Origin: Notamacropus eugenii
Lineage: Eukaryota > Chordata > Mammalia > Diprotodontia > Macropodidae
Reading direction: 5' to 3'
DNA: 64,000 bases
Assembly: GCF_028372415.1 (NCBI RefSeq)
Contig: NC_092872.1
Coordinates: 514,538,224 to 514,602,223 of the forward strand
The translations under genes were made by a program, and so were the position numbers. Every line of letters starts with the position of its first letter. Position 1 is the stretch's first letter. This document shows positions 1 through 11,757 of this stretch, piece after piece. The notes beneath the pieces are model-generated. The model searched no databases, was not told the origin of the DNA, and saw nothing but the letters and a program-made list of their open reading frames with translations.

Positions 1-199
1 TTCCTTACTTTCTGTTAAACTAATCTAAATCCCAAGCACAAGGAAAGCAAGTTGATAACTTCTCTTGCTTTGCCATATTTACAAAAAGTAGATAACTCCT
101 CTGCTCTTTGTTAGACCAATAAGTTGTATGCAGCCCTTAAATACAAATAAACTTTATTATGTATATTATTAGTCAGAAAAAAAATGTGTACTATGATAT

Positions 200-960
200 A
201 AGTATATGTATGTATGGGTAAATGCAGCAGGCCTTTCATAACTCTAGTTTGTGGCAAAAGTGACCTAGTGATTCTTGACCTTGAAGTCCCAATAAAGGAC
301 TTGGAAGCAGGAGAAACTGATTGGAATATCACTACATCATAAGAAATGATAAATATTGATGGATGAAGGGAAACACAGTAAGACTTATACATACTGGTGC
401 AGAATCAAATGAGCAAAACCCCAAAAACAATTTACATGATTTCAATATTCTCTTTATGGAGAAAATGTACTCTGAAAGATCTGAAACTCTGATCAAAGTA
501 GTAAACAAAGTAGTGACTTCAAAAACCTGATGATAAAATAGACTTCCCACCTCTTGTCAGAGAAGTCATGGATTAGAGATGCCCAATGAAATAAACATCC
601 TCAGAAATGACCAATGTGGTCCATATAATCATTTTATCCTATAAAATCAGGATTGTGCAAGTATATATTATTTTTCTCAACTATCCATATTTATTACAAG
701 GGAAGGCTCAGGGATGTGAGATAGGGTGGGAAGTGGGGGGAGTGGAAGGCTAATGGGTAGTAATAAAGTCACACAAAAAGAAGATCAATAAAAAGATTAT
801 AAAGTGTATGAAGAAAAGCATAAAAATATATACAAGAATACAAATAGCTCTGTTTTCTTATTACCCTGTTAGGTTTAATATATAAGGTGTCCCTAAAGTC
901 CCAGGGCAGATCTAGAGCTTAAAACTGTATATTGTACCTTGACGTCTTAGCTGAACACAA
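200..960 (+). mobile_element. Diverged L1 3'-end fragment
   Basis: Resembles the marsupial L1 3' region: AAACTCTGATCAAAG, CCCACCTCTTGTCAGAGAAG, GACCAATGTGGTCC, then a G-rich run at 720-750 and an A-rich tail. Reading frames here (111-550) are incidental. Confidence 0.45.
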
Positions 961-1935
961 CAGACATTCAGCTTCTAATACAAGCTTCTTTCCTATTCTT
1001 TGCTGTTTATGGAAGTGTTTGTTGATCATCATTAACCTCACAGTAAAAAATGGGGGGGAGGATTAGAGAAGTGAACATGAGGAAATGAGAAGCCTTTCTA
1101 CGTATAAAGGAAGAACAGTCCCACCTTTGAACTGCTTCAGACTTCGAAGAACTATATCCAGCTTGCATTGACAGGTGTCAGCAGTGGCGTTAGAGACCCT
1201 CCAGCAGGCCTGAAGAAATATGCCCAAATTCTGGGATCGATTTTTCATCAGCTACATTTCTGCCATTTAAGAACAGAGACTGATTGACTACACGTTTAAA
1301 TTTCATCCAATAACCTCATCTTCAGCTAAATCAGTTTGTTTGGTTTTTTTTTTTTGGAGGAGGGGGCAGAAATTGTCTTATGCTTTTTATTGCAGGAACT
1401 GACACCACAAAAAGTATTCATTTTTAAAAGTTCACTGGTAAGCAGAAGGGAAAGACCAATAAGCCCCACCCCCTCTAATTTGCTATATTTATTCCCTCAC
1501 CTACTGGTATTGTTGGAATATGTGGGAGAGAGTACCTTGTATATACGGGAGGAAATTCTCCTCATTTATTTGCTATGTTGTTTAATTGAACATCTTTTCT
1601 TCTGAACTAGTGTATCCTCTGATCTAGGAAAAGAAACATCTGCCTTAGTTCATGAGCTGTGGTTCTGAGTAGGTAACGACCTAGATGTGCCTTGAACCAA
1701 GGATAATTTTTTCAGGGCATCCGCAATGGAGGAGAACACTGAATACATGAACAAAATACAAGTCACAATATCTGCAGGAAGTTAACAGAAGGTAAAGGAA
1801 AATGTTTAATTCTTCTGCGTGCAAAGTTAAGTGGGATGGATACGTTTAAGTCAACAAATTTTTAGTACAGGTAAGGGAAATGCAATGATCCCAATAGCTA
1901 CAGAAGTGCAAACTCATCATTAAACAGCAATTTGT
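960..1935. other. No recognised feature
   Basis: AT-rich intergenic DNA. The small frames at 1063-1248 and 1336-1605 show no domain, codon bias or splice context. Confidence 0.5.
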
Positions 1936-2335
1936 GCTTTTCAAAGAACCTCCTCTATTCCTTCATTCACATCTGATCTTTATAACCACCTAGTAAGAGA
2001 GGCAATATAGGTATTTTTATCCCCATTTGATAAATGAATAACCAAAAAAAAGAGGCACAGATTAAGTAATTAACTGACTTCCCTAAAATCATACAGCAAA
2101 TTAGCAAGCCAGAGCAAACTCTGAGCTCTAGTTAGGACATAACTGATTGTTCTTTATAAATAAGATTACATTGTAGTGCTGCAGTTGGAAGGGACCACAA
2201 AGGGCATCCAGCCCAACCCTCTCATTTTACAAAGCTCAAGCTCATATAGTTAGTTAAACATTAGATATCTGAACCTATCTTTTGACTGCAGAACCATGAT
2301 AAATTCCTGACTCCACCAGGCCAAGTGCCTTCTAC
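1935..2335 (-). repeat. MIR-type SINE copies
   Basis: Two reverse-oriented MIR/CORE-SINE fragments: 1935-2150 (TTTATCCCCATTTGATAAATG and GGCACAGATTAAGTAA) and 2165-2335 (GCAGTTGGAAGGGACCAC, CCAACCCTCTCATTTTACA). Confidence 0.6.
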
Positions 2336-4085
2336 TCTCTTTGTAGAGGGTCGAGAGAAAACTATAATTCTCGTAGGACTACTTTACCCTAAGGTTTTAA
2401 AAAGCACACTTTCTTTGCAGGTGAAATGCTGAAAGAAAATGGTATCTTTTATACATGACATTTTGGGGAGTGTCATATCATGGGGAAAAGGATAGATCTT
2501 TTACTTACATATCTCCTAACCCTTGATAGTGGAAAATTTGAAACTTGATTCAAAATCTGAGTTAATTCAGACTTGGAGCATATGAAATTTTTCAGCAACT
2601 ATTATCCTTTGAGCCCTCATAAGAGATAAGTAACATTGGATCAGGTGCTACCTAGAAACCTCATACTACACAGATAAAAATACAGTATCTGTAGGAAAAG
2701 AATACTCTCACCAGAAAGCAGTGTCAATGTTTACCCTCAGACTTCCTGATTTCAGGTTGAAAATGTTATGATTTAGGTCCAGAGCATAATTGTAGTTTAT
2801 CTTATACCAGGCAAAGGGATATACCACATAAGAAAATCCCAAAAGTTAAGGGTTCAGATTAAAGTTAAATCTAAGTTCAGAGGCTTAAACCACTGCACAG
2901 TTCTGACAACCTACCTGTTAATATTTTAAGAATACTTTTTGACAATGAATAATTATACATATTAGCAAAGAAACAGACAAATTACTATTTTGACAAAATG
3001 TTCGCTTGACACATTCATTGTTGTCAATGTGATTATGTGTGTTACCTCAGCAATTATTTTCATATATGCACACTTTGATGTTCACATGGCAGTAAGGAAT
3101 TCCAGGATGTGGATTCTGAATATTTTCAAAGTGGAACATAATTTTTTTACTATTGTTGCATAAATATCTAATTAAATGTCAAAGTAACACTATTGTATGA
3201 ATTCAAATGACTTCTTAAAATCTGAAGCAGGGAAATCATAATTACATATATCAGAGACTGATTATTATCTTAACATAACTCCTCTGCAGTATGTTAACAA
3301 CAGTGGATGGGATCATTCATCAATTGGTGTAAATCAAAGTCTTCTTTCCCAAGGTCTTCAAAGTTTTAAAGAAATTACCTTGTTTATGATATTGGATGTT
3401 TGCTTCTAATTCCAATCTTCTTTCTTCACTGAGATCTGTAGTCTTCACATCCATCTGAAAAACTCCTTGGTGAAGTCAAATCACAATTTTATGTACAAGA
3501 TAGAGACTTTCAAAGTTCATTTCACTTCCTATTCTTTCAGAACATTTTTGTTTCCTTTATTATCCTTCTGGCCTATTTGCTTTTTTCCTTCCACATGCTT
3601 TGATTCGGTAACTTTTCATCAGTCACGCACTTAAAAATGAGCATCTATCTACTTTATAGAGAAAACAAGCCGTGCTGTGCTCTGTAGGGAGATACAAAGC
3701 AAAGAGGACAGAGGCAGTCTTATGAAGAGGGTCTTTACTCTACTCAGAAACAACAAAAACATTTCCTTCCTTTATGTCATTTTCTTCTTTTTTACCAGGA
3801 CTATTCATCCTCATTTGTTTTAAGAAGCAAAAGGAAACCCCTGAGAGCAGTTGTTTTTCTCTCTTTGATTGTGAGGAATTTTCAAGCCTAAAACAATATT
3901 AAGCAACTTAGGATAAGGCATGAGGAAGATTGTCCTCTCTCTATTTGAAGCAAAGTAAGTGAATCTTGCTAGGTCTGAGGATAACTCACTGGAGAACACA
4001 CTCATAAAAACCTAAAAGTTCAGAGCACAGTTATAGTTTAAGTCTTACAGTGTCGTATTTATGAAGCAAACAATTAATTGAGGAA
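2335..4085. other. No recognised feature
   Basis: 1.75 kb of AT-rich DNA without a repeat, domain or plausible exon that I recognise. The frame at 3820-4005 (minus) has no supporting feature. Confidence 0.5.
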
Positions 4086-4920
4086 GCCTTGAGAGGTAGT
4101 GTGGTATAATGGAAAGAACAGTGACCTTGAAGTAAGCAAACTATGTTCAAATCCCAGCTAGGCTACCTACGCTACCTGGGTGACTTTAAGGAAATCATTT
4201 CACCTCCCAGGTCTCAGGTTCTTTCTCTGCAAAATTAAGGGGTTGAACTAGGTGAATTCCCATCTGTTTTTTGTAACTCTTTTACTAGGAAAGGCTGCCT
4301 GGTATCGTGGAAGATACATGAGACTAGGGTTCTAGTACCAATTCTGCCATTATCAAGTAGTATAACCTGAGCCAAACCACCTCATCTCTCTGGACTTCAG
4401 TTTCTTCACCTGTATAAAGAGTGGGTTAAACTGGATGTCCTCTGATTTCCCTTCCAGGTTTGACATGTTGTGATTCTATTTCTGCAATCCCTTCCAGCTC
4501 TGGATCCTCATGAAGTAGCCATTGTTGGAACCTTTGGAGAAAAAACAAAGATATTGAATATGGTGCTGAAAGAGGTGACCTATGACAAGAGTAAAATCAG
4601 CTTTGAAAACCTCTTTGCTTTCAGACCACATTTCTGCCAACAAGTTTAAACTAACATATTTAAATATGACATGAAAGCAATGTTGAGGCAGTATTATATA
4701 ATGGAGAGATCACAGATTTAGAGTTGGAAGAGGCCTGGGAGGCTTTAGTTCAACCATGTCATTTCACAGGTGAGGAAACTGATGAAGAACCAGGGAGGTT
4801 AAGTGATCTGCCCAAGGGCAAAGGTAGTAAGCATAAGAGGCAGAATTCAAGTCCAGGTCCTCTGACTCCAAAGTCAGTGCTCTTTCCATTGAATAACAAA
4901 GCTGGGCTTGGAGTCCAGGA
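4085..4920 (+). repeat. Cluster of three MIR-type SINEs
   Basis: Forward copies at 4085-4280 and 4285-4480 (tRNA-like head, then GACTTCAGTTTCTTCACCTG), and a reverse copy at 4690-4905 (CAGGTGAGGAAACTGATG, AAGTGATCTGCCCAAGG). The open frame at 4724-4933 is only a MIR read through. Confidence 0.7.
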
Positions 4921-6560
4921 TGAAAATAATTAGGTTCCAACTCTGCCTCTCACACTTACTGGTTGTATGACCCTGGGCAAAAGAATTAATCTCTTTATTT
5001 TAAGCAGAGGTATGCAGATAAATGTTTGACAAATAGTTCTCTAGTCTATGCATACAACACACTGTTACATTTGATCTTCCTTATTAACATTTTCACCATT
5101 ACTTTAAGACTAGACAATCAACAAAACAGTAAATCAAGCCCTGATTTGTAGGGTTTAATGATTTTTGAAGTGTAAATGCCCACACTGGAAATTTAACAAT
5201 CAGCTCTCTGAGCATTCCTGTACACCCCTGAGTCTACAAGCTATTCCCTAGGACTCATCTAAGGCATAGATGGGGTATGAAGGGAGTTCACCAAACTGAC
5301 AATATCATATGTTCTTCCTATATTTGTATATGAAAATACACAGTGTTATTTGATCAACTATTTCTTCCTTTCCATTAAAGGCTTCTTTAAGAGAGTTAAT
5401 GTACCTGGTATGTGGGAATCCTACATGTTTTCACTTGCCATAAGAAAAACTATTATGTCAACTTCTCTACTATTTCAACAAACCAAATCATGACTTAGCT
5501 CTCTGCCTAATTCTCTGAGCATTTTCTCAAAAGGTCATCTAGAACACTGATAAAGAAAGAAAAGACAGGACAAGACAAGAAGGAATATAGGAACTATTGA
5601 TTTCCTTTATCATTCATTAAATATACCCCTTTCCCTCTCTCTCCCAGCCTGGTCAGTCAGCCTCATAGGCTAAAGATAACTGGGTTTGTTGGTTTTGGTT
5701 GTTTTTTCCCCTTAAGCAAGTGGTCTAGTAGTATACATGACTAAAGAATATGGCAAGTCAGACTGAGTCAAAATAAGTTGCATTGAAAAAAAACGATGCT
5801 TTTTTCTGCCAAAAAGAAAATGACAAGAATAGTGAAAAAGTCTGGTTAAAGAGTCAAAAAAGGATGTTCGTTATGATATCTCAACCATGAGTTTTCCTCT
5901 GTGGTGTGGAAAATTTTGAGTTGGTTACTGTTGCTACATAACCTTGCTCTACCTCTGACACATCCCAAAGAGAGCCTCATTAACACAAATTTTATTTCCT
6001 ATTACTAGAGTTTATAAAGTCCTTTTATGTGCTATGGCTAGACATATATGCTGACCCAACAGCATCTTCATTTCTCACCCTTTCTGTAGCATTCATTCCA
6101 TTAATATGAGCTCTGGGACTTGAATATACTTCAAAACCCATATAAATGATCCAGGTTCAATAAAAGCCTGTTTTAATTCAAGTCCTGGGCTTTCTTTGAA
6201 TCCTTTATTATATTAGCAAGTTATTTAAGGACATTTCCATGCCAACATTTTCATATCAGGAACTAGCACTCTAATTCCCTCTGTAGTCTCTGAGCAGGTG
6301 GAAGATAGAAAATAGAATGCCACCTTGGCTCTAATATATTATCAGAGAAGGATGTGGGCTGTATTGCTGCCATACATCTCCATTAACATATCCTCTCTCT
6401 CTGTAGCCCCTCCCCTGCCAGTTTAAGTACACATCCTCACAACACAATGCTGGAAATGTCAAATACAAACATTGCTTAGGCTATAATTTTCCCTAATACT
6501 ATATATTATCCAATAAGCTACTACTGGTAATAATAATAATGATAATTACAATAATTCATG
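4920..6560. other. No recognised feature
   Basis: AT-rich intergenic DNA. A possible MIR remnant lies at 4930-5010 (TCTGCCTCTCACACTTACTGG, ATGACCCTGGGCAA). I see nothing else. Confidence 0.5.
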
Positions 6561-6760
6561 TTGTAGCAAAAAGGCTTGGGACATGGAGAAAGAGGACATA
6601 GGTTCAGATGATGGTTCTGACACACACTGACTATGTGTGGCCATGGACAAGCCATTTCATCCTTCTAGGTCTTAGTTTCTTCATCTGAAAAATTAGAGGA
6701 TTGGATTCTAGTGATTCTCTAATGACTCTTCCAGCCCTAAATCCTTTGATCCTTAGATTT
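6560..6760 (+). repeat. MIR-type SINE
   Basis: Forward MIR copy: GACATGGAGAAAGAGGACAT, TGACTATGTGTGGCC, CTTAGTTTCTTCATCTG. Confidence 0.7.
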
Positions 6761-6867
6761 TTACTTCTTTTGCTTCTTTGAACCTATATTCTCATCTGAA
6801 AAATGTAGGTAAAAATAACTGTAATACCTACCACAAAGGATTTCAAGGAAGGTGTTTATATATGTTT

Positions 6868-7545
6868 AGACATATGCCTAAAAGCTAGTAAACTTACATG
6901 CCCTTTGATCCAGTAATGCAGCTTCTAGGTTGATACCCCAAAGAGATAAAAGAAAGAGGAAAAGGACTCATATGTACAAAAATATTTGTGGTGGCAAAGA
7001 ATTGAAAACTGAAGGGATGTCCCTCAATTGGGGAGAGGCTAAGCAAGTTATGGCATATATCAGTAAATACTAGTGTGCTATAAGAAATGATGAAGGTGAT
7101 GATTTCAGAGAAACCTGGGAGACTTGTATGAACTGATGTAGAGTGAAATGAGCAGAGCCAAGAGAATAATTCATACAATGACAATGATATTGTAAAGACA
7201 AACAAGTTTGAAAGACTTAGAAACTCTGATCAACTCAAGGACCAGCCATGATTCTAGAGGACTCAGGAGAAACATGCTCCCCACCTCCAAGACAGAGAAG
7301 TGATGGGCTCATAGTAGAGACAGGCATTAGAAGAAAGCAGAAAGCACATGGCCAATGCCGGAATTTGTTTTACTTATCCATACATGTTTTTATCAGGGGT
7401 TTTGTTTCTCTTGCTTTCTTGATGGTGAGGGCAAGGAGAATTGGGATGAAAATGAAAATAAAACTGAGGATTTTTTCCAAGTGCTATACAAATTTGATTG
7501 GTTATTCTGGTGGGTGGTATATAACCCCAATGTCAAGAGAGGCTC
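6868..7545 (+). mobile_element. L1 3'-end fragment
   Basis: 5'-truncated L1. It reads CCCTTTGATCCAGTAATGC, GGTGGCAAAGAATTGAAAAC, CTCAATTGGGGAGAGGC, AGTGAAATGAGCAGAGCCAA, AACTCTGATCAACTCAAGG, all typical of the 3' end of marsupial L1. Frames at 7248-7588 are incidental. Confidence 0.7.
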
Positions 7546-7799
7546 CAAAACCTTTCTGCTCTTGGCAGTTCTACTAGATTCTGCCTAAGAGATTCTCAAT
7601 ATTTCATCTATTTTATTCATGGTCCTACCCAGAATCTCTCACTAGAAAAAACAGTCATCATCACCAAAATCTAGTTCATTGTAACTTGACTCTTGGTCTA
7701 GGCAGTGTTCTCCATTTCTATAAACTACTTAAGGTTTCCAGAGTTTTTAAGCATAGGAGATTTATTTTAGACAATAAAGGCTTCTTTTCCTATCACCTT

Positions 7800-7887
7800 T
7801 AGGTATCTTTGTCCTTCTCTTTTTCTCCCTCTCCTATCTTTCCCCTTCCCTTCCCCTTCCTCATTACTCCTCCCTTTTCTTTTCCTT

Positions 7888-7976
<89 letters not shown>

Positions 7977-8107
7977 TCCTCTTTCCTTCTTTGCCTTCCT
8001 CCTCCTCCTTTTCCTTTCTCCTCCTCTTCTCTCTTTCCATTTCCTTCCTCCCTCCCCTCCTCCCTCTTCCTTTCCCCTCTCTATCCTTTCCTCTTCCTCC
8101 TTTCCCC
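7800..8107 (+). repeat. Polypyrimidine tract with (CT)n microsatellite
   Basis: About 300 bp of nearly pure C/T on this strand, with an uninterrupted (CT)n of about 41 units at 7892-7974 and irregular CCTT runs on both sides. The Ser/Leu/Pro and Arg/Glu reading frames here are artefacts of the repeat. Confidence 0.95.
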
Positions 8108-8975
8108 AGCCTAGACAATGCCAGTGGTAGTGATGGAGATAATTGGAGACCACAGAACTCACTGAGGTGGACATCATGGAACTGTTCCAGGACACAATCA
8201 CCAAAAAGTCCACTTACTGGATCAGTGAGCTCACAGTCACCAATGAACATTACAAACTTCTGGAAAGTATGAACAAGCTGACCAGCTTGAAAGATGTTGT
8301 AGTAAACATTAGCAGAAATCTGAAAGATTTAAACCAGATGTATATAGCACTTTAGCCTTATCTGGATCAGATCACTTTAACTGAGGATAGCAACTCTTGA
8401 GTAAGTAGCCTACGAGTTGGACGCATATCAGAAAAAAAACAATAGAAGTAAAATATAAGAAGCTAGGGAAGCGATGAAAGAATTAATTCTTTAGCACAAA
8501 AACTTTACCTGCAAGAGTGATTCATAAGAGCTAAAATGTTCCAGATGGAACATATTAAAATTCCATGCTTCAGTTCCATAAAAAGAAGCAATGCTACTGA
8601 TCTGAGGAGAATCCTGACTCTTGAGATTTGGTTGGAAATTATGATTTTGGCTGCCCTTTGTTATTTTTCTAAAACCATACCCCTCTGAACTTCATATAAA
8701 TTGCCTGCTTTCCTCTTATTCTGCTTCAATTCATGATCTGGACAAAGTCTCAGAATTCAGGACCGACCCCCCCACTGGAGGAGATATAGACAGAGGAGAG
8801 AATCTGATCTTCCAGTCTCCTACAGAACTAGTAAATTCCTTTCTCCCCCACTCCCTCCTTATGAGTCAATATTTGATTCTTTTTAAAATTTATTGTTCTT
8901 ACTGCTGCTGATGTGTTGTTACCCTGTTCTTAAACTTAAAAAATAAAATACCATATATTAACTGTTTAAAAAAAA
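8108..8975 (+). pseudogene. BLOC1S2: BLOC1S2 processed pseudogene
   Basis: An intronless, broken copy of BLOC1S2, a coiled-coil subunit of the BLOC-1 and BORC complexes that act in lysosome-related organelle biogenesis and lysosome positioning. Frame 8143-8355 contains YKLLESMNKLTSLK and NISRNLKDLNQ; after a stop in place of Gln/Leu the frame resumes with PYLDQI, then, one frame shifted, LE-stop-VAYELDAY, and ends EVKYKKLGKR-stop at 8477. A short in-frame deletion removes residues after TSLK. A 3'UTR-like stretch follows, with AATAAA at 8942-8947 and an A run at 8968-8975, as expected for an LINE-mediated retrocopy. The N-terminal end is lost or unclear and abuts a polypyrimidine tract. It cannot make full-length protein. 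Confidence 0.85.
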
Positions 8976-9184
8976 GATAAAAATATCTAAAGCAAAGTCA
9001 CTTTAAAGCATGTACAGTTCATAGAAGAGATTAGGATCCCTCCCCACCCCTCACCTAAATGACTACACTAGGGATTAGTGATCAGTTACTAATGCTAATA
9101 AGTGATATTTCTTAACATTTTCCTGTCAAAATGGTTAGTATTCAGTCCAAGAAAACTGATGTCATATATAGAGAAAGTATAGAA

Positions 9185-9385
9185 AAGGGATGGGGAATCT
9201 GCAGCCTGGAGGCCACATGTGGCCGTCTAGGTCCTCAAGCACAACCCTTTGTCTAAATCCAAACTTCACAGAACAAATTCCCTGAATTTGGATTTGTTCT
9301 GTAAAACTTGGACTCTGACAAAAGGCCACACCCACCTACCTAGAAGGCCACATGTGGCCTTGAGGCCACAGGTTCACCACCCTTG
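9185..9385. mobile_element. MITE (hAT-like), 201 bp with long inverted repeats
   Basis: Terminal inverted repeats of about 38 bp: the left end AAGGGATGGGGAATCTGCAG pairs with the reverse of GTTCACCACCCTT at the right end, and both contain GGCCACATGTGGCC. The flanking octamers GTATAGAA (9177-9184) and GTCTAGAG (9386-9393) agree at 6 of 8 positions, consistent with a hAT target duplication. No coding capacity. Confidence 0.75.
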
Positions 9386-9394
9386 GTCTAGAGG

Positions 9395-9905
9395 AACTAG
9401 CATGAGTGTACTGTGATGGCTAGTCCTGTGGTGAGTCTTAGGTATTGGATCCTTTCTGCCAACCACTCAACCAATTTCTTGCTTTGGCCTTCCCACAGAG
9501 GTCATCCATTTCTCTCAATAGATGTGTTTCATAATGACCATTGCTGCTGTCTGCTGCTGTTACCTTTGATCACACAGTTCCACAGCACCACTCTTCATGA
9601 GATTTTTTTGCTTCCAGGTTGGCAAAACAACTTTGAAACTCTTTTCTCTCTTATCTCCATAGTTCTTTTTCTTATTCTTCTTCCATCCTTCTTTTTGCAA
9701 CCATCCCTACTTTCCTGACATCCTCTGCTTGATTATTTCAACCATGAATCTTTTAATCACAGCAGTCTCGGAAAGCAATTTTGTCCTACCAATGTCATTT
9801 CTTTTATAAAATACACATACTTCTTGATTCTTCCATTCTTGCCTTGCTACAGACCTCAGAGAAATTTAAGAAAAAATTAAGAAAAAAATGTTTAAGAAAA
9901 GTTCT
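9395..9905. other. No recognised feature
   Basis: Contains an open frame at 9413-9718 with no recognisable domain. Composition is intergenic; it may be decayed L2, but I cannot show that. Confidence 0.4.
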
Positions 9906-9907
9906 TG

Positions 9908-10050
9908 TCAGAGTAGCTAGGTAACAAAGTAGACAGAGCACTGACCTTGAAGTCAGGAGGACCTGAGTTCAAATTCTCAAACACTTACTAGCTGTGCAAA
10001 CCTGAGCAAGTCACCTAACCCTGACTGCCTCCAAAAATCAAAAGAAAAGT
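9908..10050 (+). repeat. tRNA-derived SINE
   Basis: tRNA-like head with B-box-like GAGTTCAAATTC, then CTAGCTGTGCAAACCTGAGCA and GTCACCTAACCCTGACTGCC. It ends in an A-rich tail. Confidence 0.65.
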
Positions 10051-10149
10051 TCTTGTCCCTATTACAAAACAAACAAATAAAAAAAGAATTATTTGTAGCA
10101 GATAGGCATGAGAATCATCCCTTTCTTTGTTCTCATCACCCAGGTTTGT

Positions 10150-10310
10150 AATCACTGAATCAGTAAATTTTTGAGTTGAAGGAACCCCAGAGGTCATCTA
10201 GTCCAATTTATACTTGAAATGCCCTTCTACCATATACTCAGTAAGTGGTCATCTATCTAGTCTCTAGCTAAAGACTTCTAATGAATCTACCACAATCCAA
10301 GGCAGCCCAT
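10150..10310 (-). mobile_element. CR1/L3 LINE fragment
   Basis: GGAACCCCAGAGGTCATCTAG, AAGTGGTCATCTATCTAGTC and GGCAGCCCATCC match the reverse strand of the CR1/L3 3' region, also seen complete at 35050-36470. Confidence 0.5.
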
Positions 10311-11160
10311 CCTTGGAGTCATTCTTGACTCTTTCCATTCCTTCATTTCCCAGATTCAATCAATTGCCAAATCTTATTGATTCTACATCCACAGGATTCT
10401 CAAATCTATCTCTTTTTCTTCATCCCCATGGCTACTACATTACTTAAGGATTTCATCAACTCCTACCTAGATTATTTAAGTTTCCTAATTGGTCTCTCTT
10501 CTTCTATCATCCCTGATATCTTCCACGAAACTGCCAACTTAGTATTTTCAAGCACAGGTCTAACCCTGTTTGTCCCATACATAAAATTTTACTACACACT
10601 GCTATTCCCTTTAACTGAGATGTTTATAAAATACAACTGAAATTCCTCATCCAAGGATTATAAAGCTTTCTAAAATCTGGCTCCTGCATGCCTTTCCAGA
10701 CTTATTTCATTTTACTTATCACATTATTAATATATTATTATATTATATTAATATTAATTAATATTTCATATTACTTATCACTTATTACCTCTTAACAATT
10801 CTTTGTTTCAGCCAAACTATCTCCTCTATCATTGCTTTGCTTCACAAAGACTGTCCTTCAAGCCTGGAATGCACTAGCTCCTCACTTCCACCTGTTAGAA
10901 TCTCAAGCTTTTTTCAAAGCTCACCCTAAGTTCCACCTCTTCCATGAAGCTTTTCTTGATCCCTCTAGTTGTTGCTGTTTTCTCCCTCCTAAAATTACTT
11001 TGTATCTAGTTATGTCTGCATTGTATCCCTCCTCCCTATCATACCCGCCCTCAGGACAATGAAAGCTCTTTTACATCAGTTGTTTTTTTAAATCATTATA
11101 TGTCAACCAATTAGCCAGACACCTTGAACATAGTAAATGCATAATGTTTGTTGAATTATA
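10310..11160 (+). mobile_element. L2 LINE, 3' part
   Basis: Decayed end of the L2 reverse-transcriptase ORF and its 3'UTR: CTACCTAGATTATTTAAGTT (from HLDYCNS), CCTCTTCCATGAAGCTTTTC and the tail TAGTAAATGCATAATGTTTG. Frames at 10377-10640 and 10832-11062 are pieces of it. Confidence 0.7.
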
Positions 11161-11339
11161 ATAATACAATAAGTGTGCTCCATGCAGGAAACTAAAACTC
11201 AGTTTTTCCCATGCCTACTTTTTGGTTCCACTATATTTGAGGAAACTAACATGACACATAGAGATTCAATGATATGCTTAAAGTTAGAGTTCAATTCATG
11301 GCCAATATAATCTAATCAAAGAAGTATTTATCAGATGAG

Positions 11340-11640
11340 CCTAGTGAGTATCAATCTATCAATTAACAATCAACAAGTACAATTAAATACCATGCACTAT
11401 GCATTACTACTAAGTGCTAAGTACTTCAGATATAAATACAAAGAATGAAACAATTCCTGTGCTCAATAAGCCTCTATTTTAAAGAAAAAGACATATGTTT
11501 GCAAGGCACTATGCTATTCACTGTGGATTCAAAGACAAAAGGTGTAAAAAAATTCCTGCTCTCAAAAAGTTTACATTATAGTGTGGGAATTAATAAAGGT
11601 CTGAAATGTTGGATTGGAATGCACTTGGATTTTACTCATT
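11340..11640 (-). mobile_element. L2 3'-end fragments
   Basis: Two short reverse-oriented copies of the L2 3' tail in tandem: CAATCAACAAGTACAATTAA with CCTGTGCTCAATAAGCCTC, then CAAGGCACTATGCTATTCAC with CCTGCTCTCAAAAAGTTTAC. Confidence 0.55.
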
Positions 11641-11644
11641 GAAA

Positions 11645-11757
11645 TCAGTTCTTAATTTTTTTTAATATTTTGATAACTGTATTTCAATACAATTGGTTTC
11701 TTTTATAATCTTATGTGTTTTATGTTATACATGTAAAATATTATTTTGAGACCAAGT
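11645..11757. mobile_element. Partial MITE, GGTTCTTAACC-type family
   Basis: Partial copy containing TTGATAACTGTATTTCAATAC, AATTGGTTTC and ATTATTTTGAGACC. It ends where the HAL1-like element begins. Confidence 0.4.

Noticed and set aside
4724..4933. 69-residue frame as a small gene
   Set aside because: It is a MIR SINE read through.
7767..8250. Arg/Glu-rich and Ser/Leu-rich frames on both strands
   Set aside because: Direct translations of the (CT)n/(GA)n repeat.
8143..8355. Novel 70-residue protein
   Set aside because: It is the middle of a BLOC1S2 retrocopy that continues, broken, in other frames to 8477.
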